Source of the DNA: Microthrixaceae bacterium
GTDB taxonomy: Bacteria; Actinomycetota; Acidimicrobiia; Acidimicrobiales; Microtrichaceae
Direction: 5' to 3'
DNA: 64,000 nt
Assembly (NCBI GenBank): GCA_027493675.1
Contig: JAOSKI010000045.1
Location: 1 to 64,000 of the forward strand
Position 1 is the stretch's first letter, and each line of letters starts with the position of its first letter. The position numbers and the translations under genes are program-made. Below are positions 1-10,831 of the stretch, piece after piece. The notes below the pieces were generated by a model. That model worked only from the letters and a program-made list of their open reading frames with translations. It was not told where the DNA came from and ran no database searches.

Positions 1-900
1 GTTACGGTTATTAAGGTTAACCTGGTAACTGGGACAAGACCTGCACCTGAGGAACTGCTGGGAACTGCGTCGCTGCGTTCGATGAGCTCAAGGCAACCTA
101 TCGTGATCGAATCGGAGATCGTGACCGCTTGGTCGTGGGCACGTCCAGAGTGATCTGGGACGTGGTGTCACCCACCGGGGTTGCTCGACTACCGAGGCAC
201 CGGGGACCTCTACCACCCAGTCGACATCAGCACTCCTTCACGGTCTCACCGCATCCTTCATACCTTCCGCCCGAGCTTCACGGCTTGTGGTGCGGCAGTT
301 GCTGCATTCGAGCTGGAGCCCGGTGGCTGGATCCTCCAACAGGACCAGACCGCGAGGCTGGTCTGTCGCACTGTCACCGGTCTTGTTGAAGGTGTGAGCA
401 GCCTGGTGGCGACAAGGGCTTGTGGTCGAGAATACCGCAGGGGTCCGACCTTGGTCGCCGGCGGCCCACAGCAGTTGGCCGAACGCACTGGCGAGTCCAC
501 GTGTATTAGCGAACCCTCCGCGCTTGCGGAGAGGGCGCGGACAGCGGTCACCTTCCGGAGCATGCGGCCCCGACTGTCGGGAACGGGCGCGGCATGCTTT
601 CTCGCGCATGTCGACCGAGCTTGGAGGACTGCGTTGTGAAATGACGGCGTCAGCAGCCGCTCTGTGAGGGTGACCTGTGGCTCGCCGCTCGCTGCGGTTT
701 CGAGTTCGTGGCTGGACGCCGGAGTGCCCGGATGTCTCCTATTGGTGCGTTCTCGCCTCCTCGGAAAGATGCTACGCGCACTGAGTTTCTCGGATGTGGT
801 CGTCGGCTGCTTCGGGAGCGTGACCTTGAGAGAATGTGTCCTCATGGCGGTCTCGAATGCGAGCGGTTGGCTCCTCAGGTAGATCGGAAGGGTCTGAGAG
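1..900. other. Unassigned 0.9 kb at the left edge
   Basis: I cannot assign a gene here. The longest open frames (a 229 aa minus-strand frame and a 152 aa plus-strand frame) overlap each other, are rich in Arg, Ser and Thr and show no recognisable motif. A short plus-strand stretch near 75-240, reading FDELKATYRDRIGDRD and after one frameshift LLDYRGTGDLYHP, looks more protein-like than its surroundings and could be the broken end of a gene that starts outside the window. The minus-strand glycosyltransferase next door may also run a little way into this stretch. Confidence 0.4.
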
Positions 901-1918
901 AGGGAATCCGGCTCATCGGCCGCGACCGTCTTGATGGCGCCCGCCATCTCAGTGCCTGAGTCATTCCAGGACTGCCACCCGCGGGCGGTGTCCAGAGCAC
1001 CGGTGCGGAGTCGCTCGAGCAGGTCTCTGTCCCGGCTGAGCAGGTCGAGCGCCCGTGCGGTTCCGACTGGATCGTCCTAGTCGACGACCAGGGCGTTGTG
1101 GCCGGACAACGAACTCGTCGTGCCCGGTGACCGGTGTGGTCATAACGGTCGAACCACGGTGGAACGCCTCCAGCGGAGGCCCGTACATGCCCTCTACTCG
1201 GGAGATCTTCAGGAGAACGTCGTGGGTCGCGTATAGCTCCGACAGCTCACGCTGTGGAACTGCTGAACGGTCGGGGTTCCCGAAGGAACCACCAGTCCGC
1301 CCACGTCACCGACGATCGTGGTGTGTGTAGGCTCGCTTAGCATCCCCAACGCAGCAAGGGCTTCGGGAACGCCTTTGGTTGTGGTGTGCCCCGTCCCGCT
1401 TCCACGAGCACCTGGAGAGGGCCTTTGGTCTGTAAGGTACGGTCGGTGCCAAGGGGGAAAGACGGACTTGTCTATTCCGTTTCGCACCAACACGCATTGC
1501 CTGGCGGGGTACCGGTGCCGCATCAACTCGGCAATCCAGGTTGCCTCTGTGATCACGGGTAGGCCAAGGTCGAGCGCGAGCCTTGCCAGAGTGCCTCGGG
1601 TTGGTCGTCGCTGAACCCGGCGGTCGTCGAGGCTCTGCACGAAGCATGCGTACGTCCGGGCGGGGATCCGTGAGACCATCGCGATCGTCGACCACCAGGT
1701 GGCCACGCCACGTCGAAGATCTCATCTCCGAGCGTGTCCAGCGGTTCGACACGTACATCGTCGGGCAACGTGAAGTCCCAGTGGGAGGTGGCATTGCCGA
1801 AGCAGTCGATGAGAGACACCTCGAATCCATGGTGCTCGACCAACTGCTTTGCGTGCTCGACCACTACCTGGTGGCTACCGGAGAACCGCAGCGACTCCAT
1901 GGCGAAGGCGATGCGCAC
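900..1918 (-). CDS. GT4-type glycosyltransferase, broken by frameshifts
   Basis: This is the wreck of a GT-B fold glycosyltransferase that would move a sugar from a nucleotide donor onto a cell-surface acceptor. The N-terminus MRIAFAMESLRFSGSHQVV starts at a GTG and contains the usual first beta strand and glycine-rich turn. After a frameshift near 1700 come ARTYACFVQSLDDRR and GLPVITEATWIAEL. The donor-domain motif is split: VLVRNGIDKSVFPP is followed downstream by ISRVEGMYGPPLEAFHRGS, the acidic E-x7-E region typical of GT4 enzymes. At least four indels separate the pieces. The C-terminal limit is uncertain because the last frame stays open to about 258. It diverges from the CgeB-like gene, so both may share the 118 bp spacer. 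Family GT4 is confident; the sugar is unknown. Confidence 0.68.
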
Positions 1919-2036
1919 GCTGCTACCCTCTCGATGCTCTCAGCTCTACAGGGAGATCCGGATCATGGGCCCGACCTGTTCAGCCTGGGCCGTCGTCCGG
2001 AGGGTGGACCAGCGGGAACTATAGTCCGAACCTGTC

Positions 2037-3092
2037 ATGGGCCAGTTCACGAGCAGCGATTCCTCGATACCACCAGTAGGCCATGACATGTTCGGGGGAC
2101 CGACGCCGATAGTCGACTGGTGGCAACCGCTCACCCGCTGCAGACCCGCTATCGGGGCCGATCTGCCGCCCGCCGGCTCTCCGCTGCGTGTCGCTTTCGT
2201 TGGCCAGCGGACATATTTCGAGCTGTGTTCTCAGATGCAGCCCAGCCCTGCCCTGCAGACGTCCTTCGTCGACTATCGCGATGGTGAGGATCCCGGTGTG
2301 CTGACTGCCGAGCTCAGATCGTGTGAACCGGATGTGGTGGTCGTGTTCCGTCCTGAGGTGGTGCCGTCGGGTGTCTTCGACGACATGCAGTTCCTCACCG
2401 TCGGCTATCTGACCGAGCCACTGCCTCTGCGAGGTCCCGGGGAACACGAGGACCTCGATCGCCGGCTGCACACGCTCGCGAAGCTCGATCCGACCCAGTT
2501 CGACCGGGTGATCTCGTTCGATCCGGGGATCGTCGAAACCGCCAGCCGGTTCACCCCCATCTGGCGCAGCCGTCCTCTTCCGGTGGACGACCGTGTGTTC
2601 GCCTGGCACGAGATGCCGGAGGACCCCCGTGCGGTGTTCATCGGGCGGTCCACGCCACACCGGGAGTCGTTCCTCGGCCAGGCCAGGCACGAGTGTGACC
2701 TGCTTCATGTCGAACACGGCGTTCACGGTGAGGAGCTGCTCGATCTGCTCCACCGCCGGTGCGACGTGGCGGTCAACCTGCACAACGAGGACTACCCGAC
2801 CTTCGAGAACCGGGTGGCCGTACACCTCGCCGCAGGTCATCTGGTCATCAGCGAGCCGTTGCGTCCGCTGCATTCGTTGGAGCAGGGGTCCGACTTCCTC
2901 GAGATCTCGAGTCCCCACGAGTTGCTCGCGCTGCTCGGCAGGATCAGCTCACAGCCCTCGGCCTACGAGCTGACGAGGCTCAGGGGTCGCCAGAAGGCCG
3001 AGCAGTTCAGGGCGAGCAGGGTGTGGGCCCGGCTGATCCACGACCTGCTGCTCGACGTGGCAGCCTTCGGCCGTCGACCGGGTGCTCTGTAG
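2037..3092 (+). CDS. CgeB-like glycosyltransferase family protein
   Basis: Intact 351 aa frame. It reads as a GT-B glycosyltransferase of the spore-maturation CgeB / Glyco_trans_1_2 type: an N-terminal domain with RVAFVGQRTYFELC, a middle segment FDRVISFDPGIVE, and a C-terminal domain with AVFIGRSTPHRESFL and then VAVNLHNEDYPTFENRVAVHLAAGH, the region that in this family carries the donor-binding Glu. The ATG at 2037 gives the full frame; a second ATG at 2088 (MFGGPTP) is possible because the first 17 residues look unlike the rest. There is no signal peptide or membrane segment, so it should act in the cytoplasm. It is divergent from a broken GT4 gene, which suggests a glycan locus. The acceptor is unknown. 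Confidence 0.75.
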   Translation: MGQFTSSDSSIPPVGHDMFGGPTPIVDWWQPLTRCRPAIGADLPPAGSPLRVAFVGQRTYFELCSQMQPSPALQTSFVDYRDGEDPGVLTAELRSCEPDVVVVFRPEVVPSGVFDDMQFLTVGYLTEPLPLRGPGEHEDLDRRLHTLAKLDPTQFDRVISFDPGIVETASRFTPIWRSRPLPVDDRVFAWHEMPEDPRAVFIGRSTPHRESFLGQARHECDLLHVEHGVHGEELLDLLHRRCDVAVNLHNEDYPTFENRVAVHLAAGHLVISEPLRPLHSLEQGSDFLEISSPHELLALLGRISSQPSAYELTRLRGRQKAEQFRASRVWARLIHDLLLDVAAFGRRPGAL

Positions 3093-3131
3093 CCAGGCGT
3101 CGTGATTGGCCTGCGTAGCGCGGCACTCAGC

Positions 3132-3880
3132 TCACTTGACGATCGATACCACGCGGGCAGTAGCGCGGGCCGGAAGGTACTGGGGCTTCTCGTCGCTGAA
3201 CGCGATCATGGTTCCACGCTTGCCTTCGGCGGACGCGGGCAGGTTCAGGGTGAAGGTGGCGGAGGCCACCGCGGGTCCGGGCGTTCGAGCGGTAGTTGCG
3301 ACCACCGACCTGGGTGATGAGGCTCACCAGGAGCCCGTCGGGCACCGGAGCGCCGTTGGTCAGCCGGACGCTCACCGTCACACGGCTGTTGCGCTTGAAG
3401 GTGCTCCCGCCCTTGAGGGCCATCCCCAGCTTGTGCTGGATCTTCTCCACGGTGAACTCATAGGGCTTACCACTGAAGCTGTGGCGTACGCGGGAGGTAG
3501 GCACTACTGGTTGCGAATGCGGCATCGAAGCGCAGCCTGCTGCCGTTATGGTTGAACCACTGCTCATCCGCGAGATTGCACTTGTGCTGGTTCCAGTTGT
3601 AGTTGTCGACGTTGCCGGCAAGGCGGATGTAGCCACCGCTGGACGAGGAGGATGCTGCGGCCACGGTGACCCGTGACTGCTCGAGTAGGGTCGGCAGGCG
3701 GAAGTAGTCCTGGCTCGGACCTGTACTCGGGACCGACGTGTTGCCGAAGGTGGGCACGCCGACCTGCACGGCAGGTGCGCCGCTCGGGTACTGAGAGCCA
3801 TCTGCTCTGGCCGTCCCGGGCGCCATGGCGATCGCACCGAACATCACTCCTGCGATCGCGAACTTGCGGTACATGCGCAT
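3132..3880 (-). CDS. Secreted protein of unknown function
   Basis: The start ATG at 3880 has a good ribosome site, GGAGGGAGAG, seven bases upstream. The first 27 residues, MRMYRKFAIAGVMFGAIAMA then a TARA-D cleavage region, form a clear Sec signal peptide, so the product is exported. The mature part holds a Ser-rich stretch and GGYIRLAGNVDNYNWNQHKC, with no domain I recognise. Two frameshifts break it: one near 3480 and one near 3280. The reconstructed C-terminus is GTMIAFSDEKPQYLPARATA and ends in VVSIVK at 3132. That end, with regularly alternating residues, suggests a beta-rich fold. It lies head-to-tail behind the acyltransferase gene and converges with the CgeB-like gene. Confidence 0.62.
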
Positions 3881-3972
3881 AGTCGGCTCTCCCTCCGATT
3901 CCCATCCTCGCCTGGATTCCCGGCCTGTCCAGTCGTGGCGTGCTCGGCGTGTCAAGGTTCGTCGGTCGAGCG

Positions 3973-6055
3973 TCAGCTCGCTGCGAAGCGCCGGCGCATG
4001 TCGGGAAGCACGGTGTCCATGATCCCCGCGGCTGCACGGTTCTGTCCGCCCTGGAACACCGGGTCTGCGCACTTGCCCTTCGGGAACGCGGGATCGCTGC
4101 AGAAGTGGACGCCGTCTGTGAAGCGGACCACCACATCGTCGTTGTCGTCGCATCCCGGCTCACCGGTCGAGAGACACGGCATGCGCCACTGGTACTCACC
4201 GGTGGTGTCACGAAGGAACACCCTCCGTCCACGAAGGTGACCTCGTCGGGGGTAGCGCTCAGCCATTTCCCGGTAATGCTCGTATTCGAGGATCTGGTCC
4301 GGGCGCCAGGTCGTCGCGGCCGCCTTCGACGATCGGCACCGTGGGGAACCAGGTACACGTGAACGCCGGCCTCGCGGTACAGGTCCACGAACTCATCGAT
4401 CGCCGCGTGCCACGGCTTGCCGCAACGCCCGTCGTATGCAGTGAACATGAACGCGATCACTGCGTCGGGGCGCTGATCCGGATCCGCCAACCCTCTCGGA
4501 GATGGCAGGCAGCTCACGGCACACCAGATAGTCGGCGGTGTGCTGTTCCATGTCTGCTCCCGCGTTGTCGAGGATGGCCTCGATACACGGTGCGACCTCG
4601 CCTGCGATGGAGTTTCCCTCGAGGTCGACGGTCAGGCGACGGTCGGTGCGGATCGGTGAGGGTTCGGGGAGGTCCTCGCAGCGCACGGCCCTTTCGTAGG
4701 CGGATGTAGTGACCTCGGGGGCGACCGATGCCTGTGCCGACTCCGGGGTCTGCGCGAGGCCGGGGTAGATCATCACGGGGATGGCGAGTGAGACCAGGAC
4801 CCCGGCGATGACCAGTGCTGCGGTCATGGGAGTGCTCAGGGGCCCGAAGTGCGGCAGTCGTCCTTGGCGTATCGGCTGCTCCAGGAACCGGTAGCTCACC
4901 AGCGACACCGCCAGGGTGCGGCGCACCGAACACCGAACAGGAGCCAGCCCTGCAACCCGGTGCTGGACTCGTCCAACCACACGGTGATCGGCCAGTGCCA
5001 CAGGTACACGCCGTAGGAGATCCATCCCAGGCCCACCAGTGGACGCCACCTGAACACGACGGCCAGGGGATTGGGGTCGGCTTGTGCGACAGCAGCAAGC
5101 ACGACCAGCAGAACCATTGCGATGCGCCGAGGCCCCCCGCGCACAGCCAGTCCTGATCGGTCGTCACCGTGAACATGGCGAGTACGAGGGATGCCGCACC
5201 CAGTGAACCCGTCGTGATCAGCAACACGCGACCGACCCGGTTCGATGCCGGTAGTGCGGGTCTCCCCGCGGTGGCTGCCCCGAGCGCCGCCCCTATGAGG
5301 ATCGCGAACACCCTTGTGTCGGTGCCGTAGTAGAGCCGGTCCAGATCGGTGCCGCGGGCGTGGAGGAAGACCATCCATGCGAATGAGGCTCCGGCGGCCA
5401 ACAGCGATGCTCCCGTGACCCACCAGCGCATGGGTCGACCCGGCTTCGGTGTCTTGTTGCCGAACCGAACTGCGAGGGCGCAGATCCCGATGAAGACGAG
5501 CGGCCACAGGATGTAGAACTGCTCCTCTATGGCAAGGGACCACGTGTGCTGCAACGGGCTCGGCGCCTCGTCCAGGAACTGGCGGATGTATGACTGGCCG
5601 CTGATCACGAAGCGCCAGTTGGCCACGTACAGCAGGGATGCCAAGCCGTCGGCAGCGACGCGGTGGGTCCGGTCCTCGGGTCCCATGACCCAGGTGACGA
5701 CGAGGACTGCCGAGACCACTGCCAGTAGCGCGGGGGAACAACCTGCGGGCCCTGCGAAGCCAGAAGTTCCCCAGGGAGACGCGGTCGGTCGACTCGCGTT
5801 CGCTCATCAACAGGCTGGTGATCAGGAACCCGCTGAGCACGAAGAAGAGGTCGACACCGAGGAATCCCCCCGCGGCTGTCTCGGGCAAGAAGTGCGAAAG
5901 GACCACCAGTACCACGGCGAAACCGCGAAGGCCGTCGAGTGCCTTGATGTGCTCGAACCGCGCGGACTGCGACCCGTTGCCAAATGGGGCTCCGTGCGGT
6001 TGGTCTGGTTGCTGGCCGAGGGTGGGGCCGGGCCTTCTTGCACGGAGGTGGTCAT
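3973..6055 (-). CDS. OafA-type acyltransferase with C-terminal SGNH domain
   Basis: Integral membrane O-acyltransferase of the acyltransferase-3 family, expected to acetylate a cell-surface or secreted glycan. Reconstructed order: cytoplasmic tail from ATG 6055 (MTTSVQEGPAPPSASNQ), HIKALDGLRGFAVVLVVLSH with the family His, FLGVDLFFVLSGFLITSLL, LRRARRLFP, then TWSLAIEEQFYILWPLVF, several more hydrophobic segments and YGVYLWHWPITVWL. After the membrane part comes an extracytoplasmic SGNH-like domain ending in FTDGVHFCSDP, whose Asp and His fit the catalytic pair of these fused domains. At least five indels break it (near 5970, 5740, 5110, 4920 and 4390-4290). Length, about 690 aa, matches OafA/YrhL proteins with the SGNH extension. 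It sits among glycosyltransferases, which supports a role in decorating a surface polymer. Confidence 0.82.
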
Positions 6056-6275
6056 CGCCGGGGCCTGATGGGGTTCACCGTGGTACGCCCGAATGGCGGT
6101 CACGCGACTGGATGAAGATACCACGGTACTTCGGTAAGGCCCTGGATCCTCCCCGTGTGATCCTGGGCGTCGCGGCTGAACGGCAACGCCTTGGGCGGGG
6201 GGCCAGCTACGACGTCGGCCGACTGCTTCAGCAGCAGTGAATCGGATGTGCAACACCCGGTTGTAGTCTCGGTTG

Positions 6276-7637
6276 GTGCCCTTGCGCTTCGTGATCGTCG
6301 GCGGTGGTCCCGCAGGAACCCAGGCTGCGACGACCGCTGCGCGCCTCGGCGCCGATGTCACCCTCGTGGAGAGCGACATCGTGGGGGTGCGGCGCACCTG
6401 TGGGACTGCATCCCCTCGAAGGCGATGATCGCCTCGGGCGCGGCTCTCGACCAGGTGACCCGGGCCTCCGGGATGGGGCTGTCGGTCTCGCAGGCGTCGA
6501 TCGACCTGGACGCGCTCCAGAGCGCGCATCTCCGACGTCGTGTCCCGGTTGGAGACACAGAACACCCGCCTTCTGGTCAGCCAGGGTGTGAACATCGTCA
6601 GCGGTCGGGGGTGTCTGCTGGATGCCAACACCGTCGAGGTCGCCACGCCGGAGGGCCGGGTTACCTTCGAAGCGGACGCCCTCATGTTCAGCACGGGGAG
6701 TCGGCCTCGGATCCCCGACTTCTGTGAACCCGACGGTGAGCGGATCCTGACCACTCGCGACGCCTATCCGCCCAAGGAGATCCCCCGGCACCTCGTCGTC
6801 GTCGGCTCGGGTGTGACCGGCGTGGAGTTCGTGAGCATGTTCGCGAGCCTCGGCTGTGAGGTGACGCTGATCGTCAGCCGCCAGCACGTGCTCCCGGACA
6901 AGGATCCCGAGGTTGCAGCCGTTCTTCAGGAGGACTTCCTGCGCCGCGGGGTGCATCTGCTCGTGGGGGCCCGAGCGGTCGGTGTCGAACGGGCTGACGC
7001 AGGCGTGGTCGTGCACTGTGACGACGGCAGATCGGTACAGGGGTCACACGTGCTGTTCGCCATCGGCTCGATACCCAACACCGAAGATCTCGGCCTGAAC
7101 GAGGCCGGCGTGGAGATGGACGGGCCGTGGGTCCGTGTGGTGGATCACCACATGCGTACCAACGTGGGACACATCTACGTGGCCGGAGACATATCGGGCA
7201 AGCTCCCACTCAGTTCCGTGGCGAGCATGCAGGGCCGCAAGATCGCCGAGCACGTCATGGGACTGCACAAGGTGGATCACCGGCATCTCGACTACGACAA
7301 GGCTGCGTCGGCGATCTTCACCGATCCCGAGATCGCCGATGTGGGCCTGGTGGAGGCCGATGCCTTCGCAGAGGGACGAAAGGTGCGAGTTACCAAGGTG
7401 CCCTTCGCCAGTTCGGCCAAGGCGCTCATCAACGACGATCCGCGGGGCTTCGTGAAGATCATCTCGGACCCTGCCACCGGAGTCGTGCTGGGCGGATCGA
7501 TCGTGGGGCACTCCGCCGCTGAGCTCATCGCTGTGATCGCGGTTGCAGTGACGAACGGGTTGCGAGTGAGCGACATCGCCGAGAGCATCCTGGTCCACCC
7601 GGCTCTGAGCGAGGCACTCACCGAAGCATCCGAGTGA
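6276..7637 (+). CDS. lpdA: LpdA-like NAD(P)H flavoprotein reductase
   Basis: FAD- and NAD(P)H-binding flavoprotein of the disulfide reductase family, closest in pattern to mycobacterial LpdA (Rv3303c), an NAD(P)H quinone reductase. Visible are FVIVGGGPAGTQAA (FAD site, GTG start 6276), DCIPSKAMIAS, the second Rossmann site VVVGSGVTGVEFVSMFASLG, and YVAGDISGKLPLSSVA. The redox-active disulfide is incomplete: the stretch reads GGAAHLWDCIPSK with Ala where dihydrolipoamide dehydrogenases have the first Cys, as in Rv3303c. Two compensating indels, a lost G near 6388 and one near 6510, shift the frame and restore it. The stop overlaps the next GTG (GTGA), so the following gene is probably co-translated. 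It diverges from the acyltransferase across a 220 bp gap with nothing else identifiable. Confidence 0.82.
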
Positions 7638-8169
7638 CCACTGAAGCAGCCCCTCGGCCCAGCGGTGTGGCCGCAAGGATCCGGCGTTGGTTTGCGCCGA
7701 ACGTACGCACCTTCGCGTTCTTGGGTTGGCTCGCGACGGTCGCACACTGACGCTCGGTGCGCATGCACTGTGGCCGGCGGTCACGACCGACGAGATCGAT
7801 CGACACCCGGGTCCAGGCCGCTTCGGGCACGGTCGGAATCGGGTTCAAGCCGGCGAAGCGCCACAATGGTCGTTCCCTTGCCAGGTGCTCCTGCGGCGGG
7901 CGGCAACCTGGACGTGGGTCCTGGCCGCCGTGTTGACCGTGGGCGCTGTTTGCATCACGCGCCCGGTGGTCCGGTGGTTGCCCGTACCCTTCGTGGCACT
8001 GTCGATCTCGGTGGTAGCGTTCGCCGGTCCCCGCTACCGGTACATGGTGTCCGGCTGGATCGGAGCAGTGCTCCTCCTGCCGTTGGGAACGCAGATCCTC
8101 CGGATGTGCCCGGGTATCGGCGAGAATGGCGCGGACCAACGAAGCCCATCCCCGAGGCCAACGCGACCG
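7634..8169 (+). CDS. Small membrane protein, frame broken
   Basis: A GTG overlaps the preceding stop as GTGA and opens [20 protein letters not shown] followed by a hydrophobic stretch and a stop at about 7750. A later frame has [36 protein letters not shown] and [16 protein letters not shown], three likely membrane helices. The middle (about 7750-7890) does not read as protein in one frame, so at least two indels are present. I do not recognise a family. Helices followed by a short cytoplasmic tail just before a polyprenyl-phosphate GT2 would fit an accessory membrane subunit, but that is inference from position only. Confidence 0.4.
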
Positions 8170-9133
8170 ATGAAGCTGATCATCCAGATCCCCTGCTACA
8201 ACGAGGAGGAGACGCTGCCGGCCACGCTGGCTGACCTCCCGACCGAACTGGAGGGGTTCGACAGCGTGGAATGGTTGGTGATCGATGACGGCTCGACGGA
8301 TCGAACCGCCGAGGTCGCACGGGAACTGGGTGTGCACCACGTCGTCACCGTGCCGGAGAACCGTGGATTGGCGAACGCCTTCCTGAGCGGCCTGGACGCT
8401 TGCCTGAAGCTCGGTGCCGACGTGATGGTGAACACCGATGCCGACAACCAGTACCAGGGATCCTGCATTGCCGATCTCGTGGTTCCGGTGCTCGAGGGCG
8501 ACGCCGACATGGTGGTGGGGGGAGCGACCGATCGAGGCGGTGGATGACTTCTCCGCGCTCAAGAAGCGCCTGCAGCGCGTCGGCAGTTGGACGGTGCGCA
8601 AGTTCTCCTCCACCGATGTGCGCGATGCGGCGTCGGGGTTCCGTGCGTTCGATCGCGAGGCAGCGATGCGCCTGCAGGTGTTCGGCAAGTACAGCTACAC
8701 GATGGAGACAATCGTGCAGGCCGGCTGGGAGGGCCTTCGGGTGGTATCGGTGCCGATCAGGGTGAATCCGAAGACCCGTGAATCCCGTTTGGTGAAATCG
8801 ATTCCGCGCTACGTCTGGCGCTCGGGCTCCACGATCGTGCGCAGCTTCGCGCTCTACAAGCCGTTCAGGTTCTTCTTCTTCATGGGCGTGATCCCGTTCC
8901 TCGTGAGCCTCGCGCTGGTGGCCCGGTGGTTCTACCTGCAGGTGTTCACCGACGACACCGCAAGTCGGGTTCCGTCACTCGTCGCCGCGTCGGTCTTCGT
9001 CGTCCTGACCACCCAGATCTGGGTGGTCGGCTTCCTGGCCGATCTGCTTTCGGTGAACCGAAGGGTGCTCGCCACCACTCGGCTCGAGCAACGCCGGCGT
9101 GATCTGGCGGACAGCGAGGCGGCGTTTCCGTGA
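8170..9133 (+). CDS. GT2 polyprenyl-phosphate glycosyltransferase
   Basis: Family 2 (GT-A) glycosyltransferase of the dolichol-phosphate mannosyltransferase / ArnC group, which loads a sugar onto polyprenyl phosphate at the inner membrane face. The N-terminus [20 protein letters not shown] is the family signature, then [11 protein letters not shown] and NTDADNQY (metal-binding DxD). One extra G near 8516 splits the frame; downstream [20 protein letters not shown] and [14 protein letters not shown] continue the enzyme. The C-terminus adds two hydrophobic segments ([20 protein letters not shown] and [20 protein letters not shown]), as in membrane-anchored bacterial members. The stop overlaps the next GTG by GTGA, linking it to the flippase-like gene. 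Sugar specificity cannot be read. Confidence 0.85.
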
Positions 9134-10080
9134 CAGAAGATCCCGTGGAACGTGGGGGTCGAAAGACCCTCGCGAGGCTTCTGCGGATTGCCGGGATCGT
9201 GCTGGCCCTTGCCGCTGTGGGGTTTCTCCTGGCAACCCTGGTGGAGGAATGGCCTGCTGTCTCCGCATCGATCGCAGATGCCCGTCCGTTCACGATGCTC
9301 CTCGCCTGGGCCCTGAGCCTCGCAGCCATGTGGGGCCTGGCGGTGCTGTGGTATGCGACTCTGGCCGTGTTCGGTTCGCCGCAGCGCCTGGTGGATGTCT
9401 CAGCGTGGTACTTCGCCGGTGAGCTGGGCAAGTACCTCCCGGGTGGAATCTGGCCGGTGGTAGGTCGGGGGAACTGGCGAACCGTGCAGGCGCGAAGCGC
9501 TCCGTCGCCTACGGCACGACGATGCTGTCGCTCGCTCTCATGGTTCTCGGTGGTTTGCTCCTGTCCCTGCTGCTCATCCCGTTCGCGCTCGGTGACCTTG
9601 ATCTGTCCGGCTGGGTATTCGTGCTACCGCCGGCCGTCCTTGTGGGAGTCGTGGCCATACACCCGTCGGTGCTCGGAAAGGTCTTCTCGTTCCTCGGTCG
9701 GATCTCGAAGGGAAAGGTCGAGTTGGACCCGGCATCGTGGCCGGCGATGCTAGGTCTCGTCGCCGCGGCGATTCCCACCTGGGTCTTCGTGGGACTTGCC
9801 TCGTGGCTTGTGGGTCGGGGGTTGGGATACGAACCGGACTTGAGCCGTACCATGATGGCGTCCACTCTTGCCTGGGTGGCCGGGTTTCTGGCTGTTCCGG
9901 TGCCCGCAGGCGCGGGATCCGTGAGGTGGTGTTCGTCGCTGCGAGCGGCATGGGTACCACCGAGGCGACGGTGGTCGCCACGGTGTCGCGGTTCCTGTTC
10001 ATCGTCGTCGACGGGGTTGGTGGTCTCGCGGGCTTGCCTATGTGAGGGCGATGCGCGTGCTCACCGAAGAGTCGCCCTGA
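9130..10080 (+). CDS. Lysylphosphatidylglycerol synthase TM-domain (flippase-like) protein
   Basis: Polytopic inner-membrane protein of the LPG_synthase_TM / UPF0104 family, whose members include lipid flippases and glycan-linked membrane proteins. The GTG start overlaps the GT2 stop. Order: basic N-terminus, IAGIVLALAAVGFLLATL, SLAAMWGLAVLWYATLAVFG, the conserved AWYFAGELGKYLPGGIWPVVGRG motif, several more helices, and PTWVFVGLASWLVGRGLG then FLAVPVPAGAGIREVVFVAA, a hallmark Pro-Ala-Gly segment of the family. Indels occur near 9470, 9925 and 10025. The most family-like end is LAYVRAMRVLTEESP at 10080, which overlaps the converging methyltransferase by 20 bp. Coupling to a polyprenyl GT2 suggests handling of the lipid-linked sugar, which is inference. 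Confidence 0.8.
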
Positions 10081-10668
10081 CCATCGTCCACGGAAGCGGT
10101 GACGCCGACCAGTCGACATCGAACCGCCGGCCGACGAGCTCACGGAAACCCTTCGAGCTCCAGTGGTTGATGTGGCCAGGCGTGTTGCCCAGATCTCTCA
10201 CGTACTTCCCGCGGGCCATGTTGGCAGCCCGCCAGATGGGCTCGCGCGGCACCGACAACACAACGCTGTGCCTGCAGATGCGCTCGATCTCACCGAGGGC
10301 GATCTCAGGGTAGGTGACGTGCTCGAGCACCTCGATCGCCAGCACGAGATCGAATGCGTCGTCCGGGAACGGGAGGCGATGGATGTCGCCGAACACACCA
10401 GCGATGCCACGTGCCCGCCAGTGCTCACGTGTCTCGTCGTCCGGAAGGTCCAGACCGAGCACGGGTGCCGAAGCGAAGCGTTGCGAGAGGCGGGCGGTCA
10501 CCTCGCCCTCTCCTGCACCCACCTCGAGCACCGTGGACGGGTCGAGTGGGGACAGGCGTTGTCGAGGGCTTCGAAGAACCCGTCCATGAGACGCCGCTCG
10601 ACGGGATTGGTGGACCCGTACTTGTCGTAGGTGTTGCGCAGTGGAAGGGAGTCAGGTGTCTCGGTCAC
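10061..10668 (-). CDS. SAM-dependent methyltransferase (type 11)
   Basis: Class I methyltransferase, about 200 aa. GTG start at 10668 gives VTETPDSLPLRNTYDKYGST, a common opening in this group. A frameshift near 10560 precedes the SAM-binding motif I, VLEVGAGEGEVTARLS. Motif II region GVFGDIHRLPFPDDAFDLVL and motif III AIEVLEHVTYPEIALGEIER follow. The C-terminus (GHINHWSSKGFRELVGRRFD) resembles methyltransferases that act near glycan biosynthesis genes. It converges on the flippase-like gene and diverges from ugd. The substrate is unknown; a sugar or lipid-linked intermediate is plausible from context. Confidence 0.8.
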
Positions 10669-10831
10669 GATTCAACCATGGTCGGGATCAAGGACACTAC
10701 CGGGTTCGGCCACGGTGGATTGAACGGCCGGGTTCGTGGCGTCCGGCTTGGGTCAGTGGGTACGATCGCTCTTCACGCCTGATCGATGTTGCGTCGGCGA
10801 TCCGTCGTGCGCACAGGGAGATGCACCGCTG

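Noticed and set aside
8089-8547. GT2 gene starting at 7687 as one 286 aa protein
   Set aside because: Codons before ATG 8170 encode membrane helices of a different protein. [13 protein letters not shown] at 8170 is the standard GT2 start.
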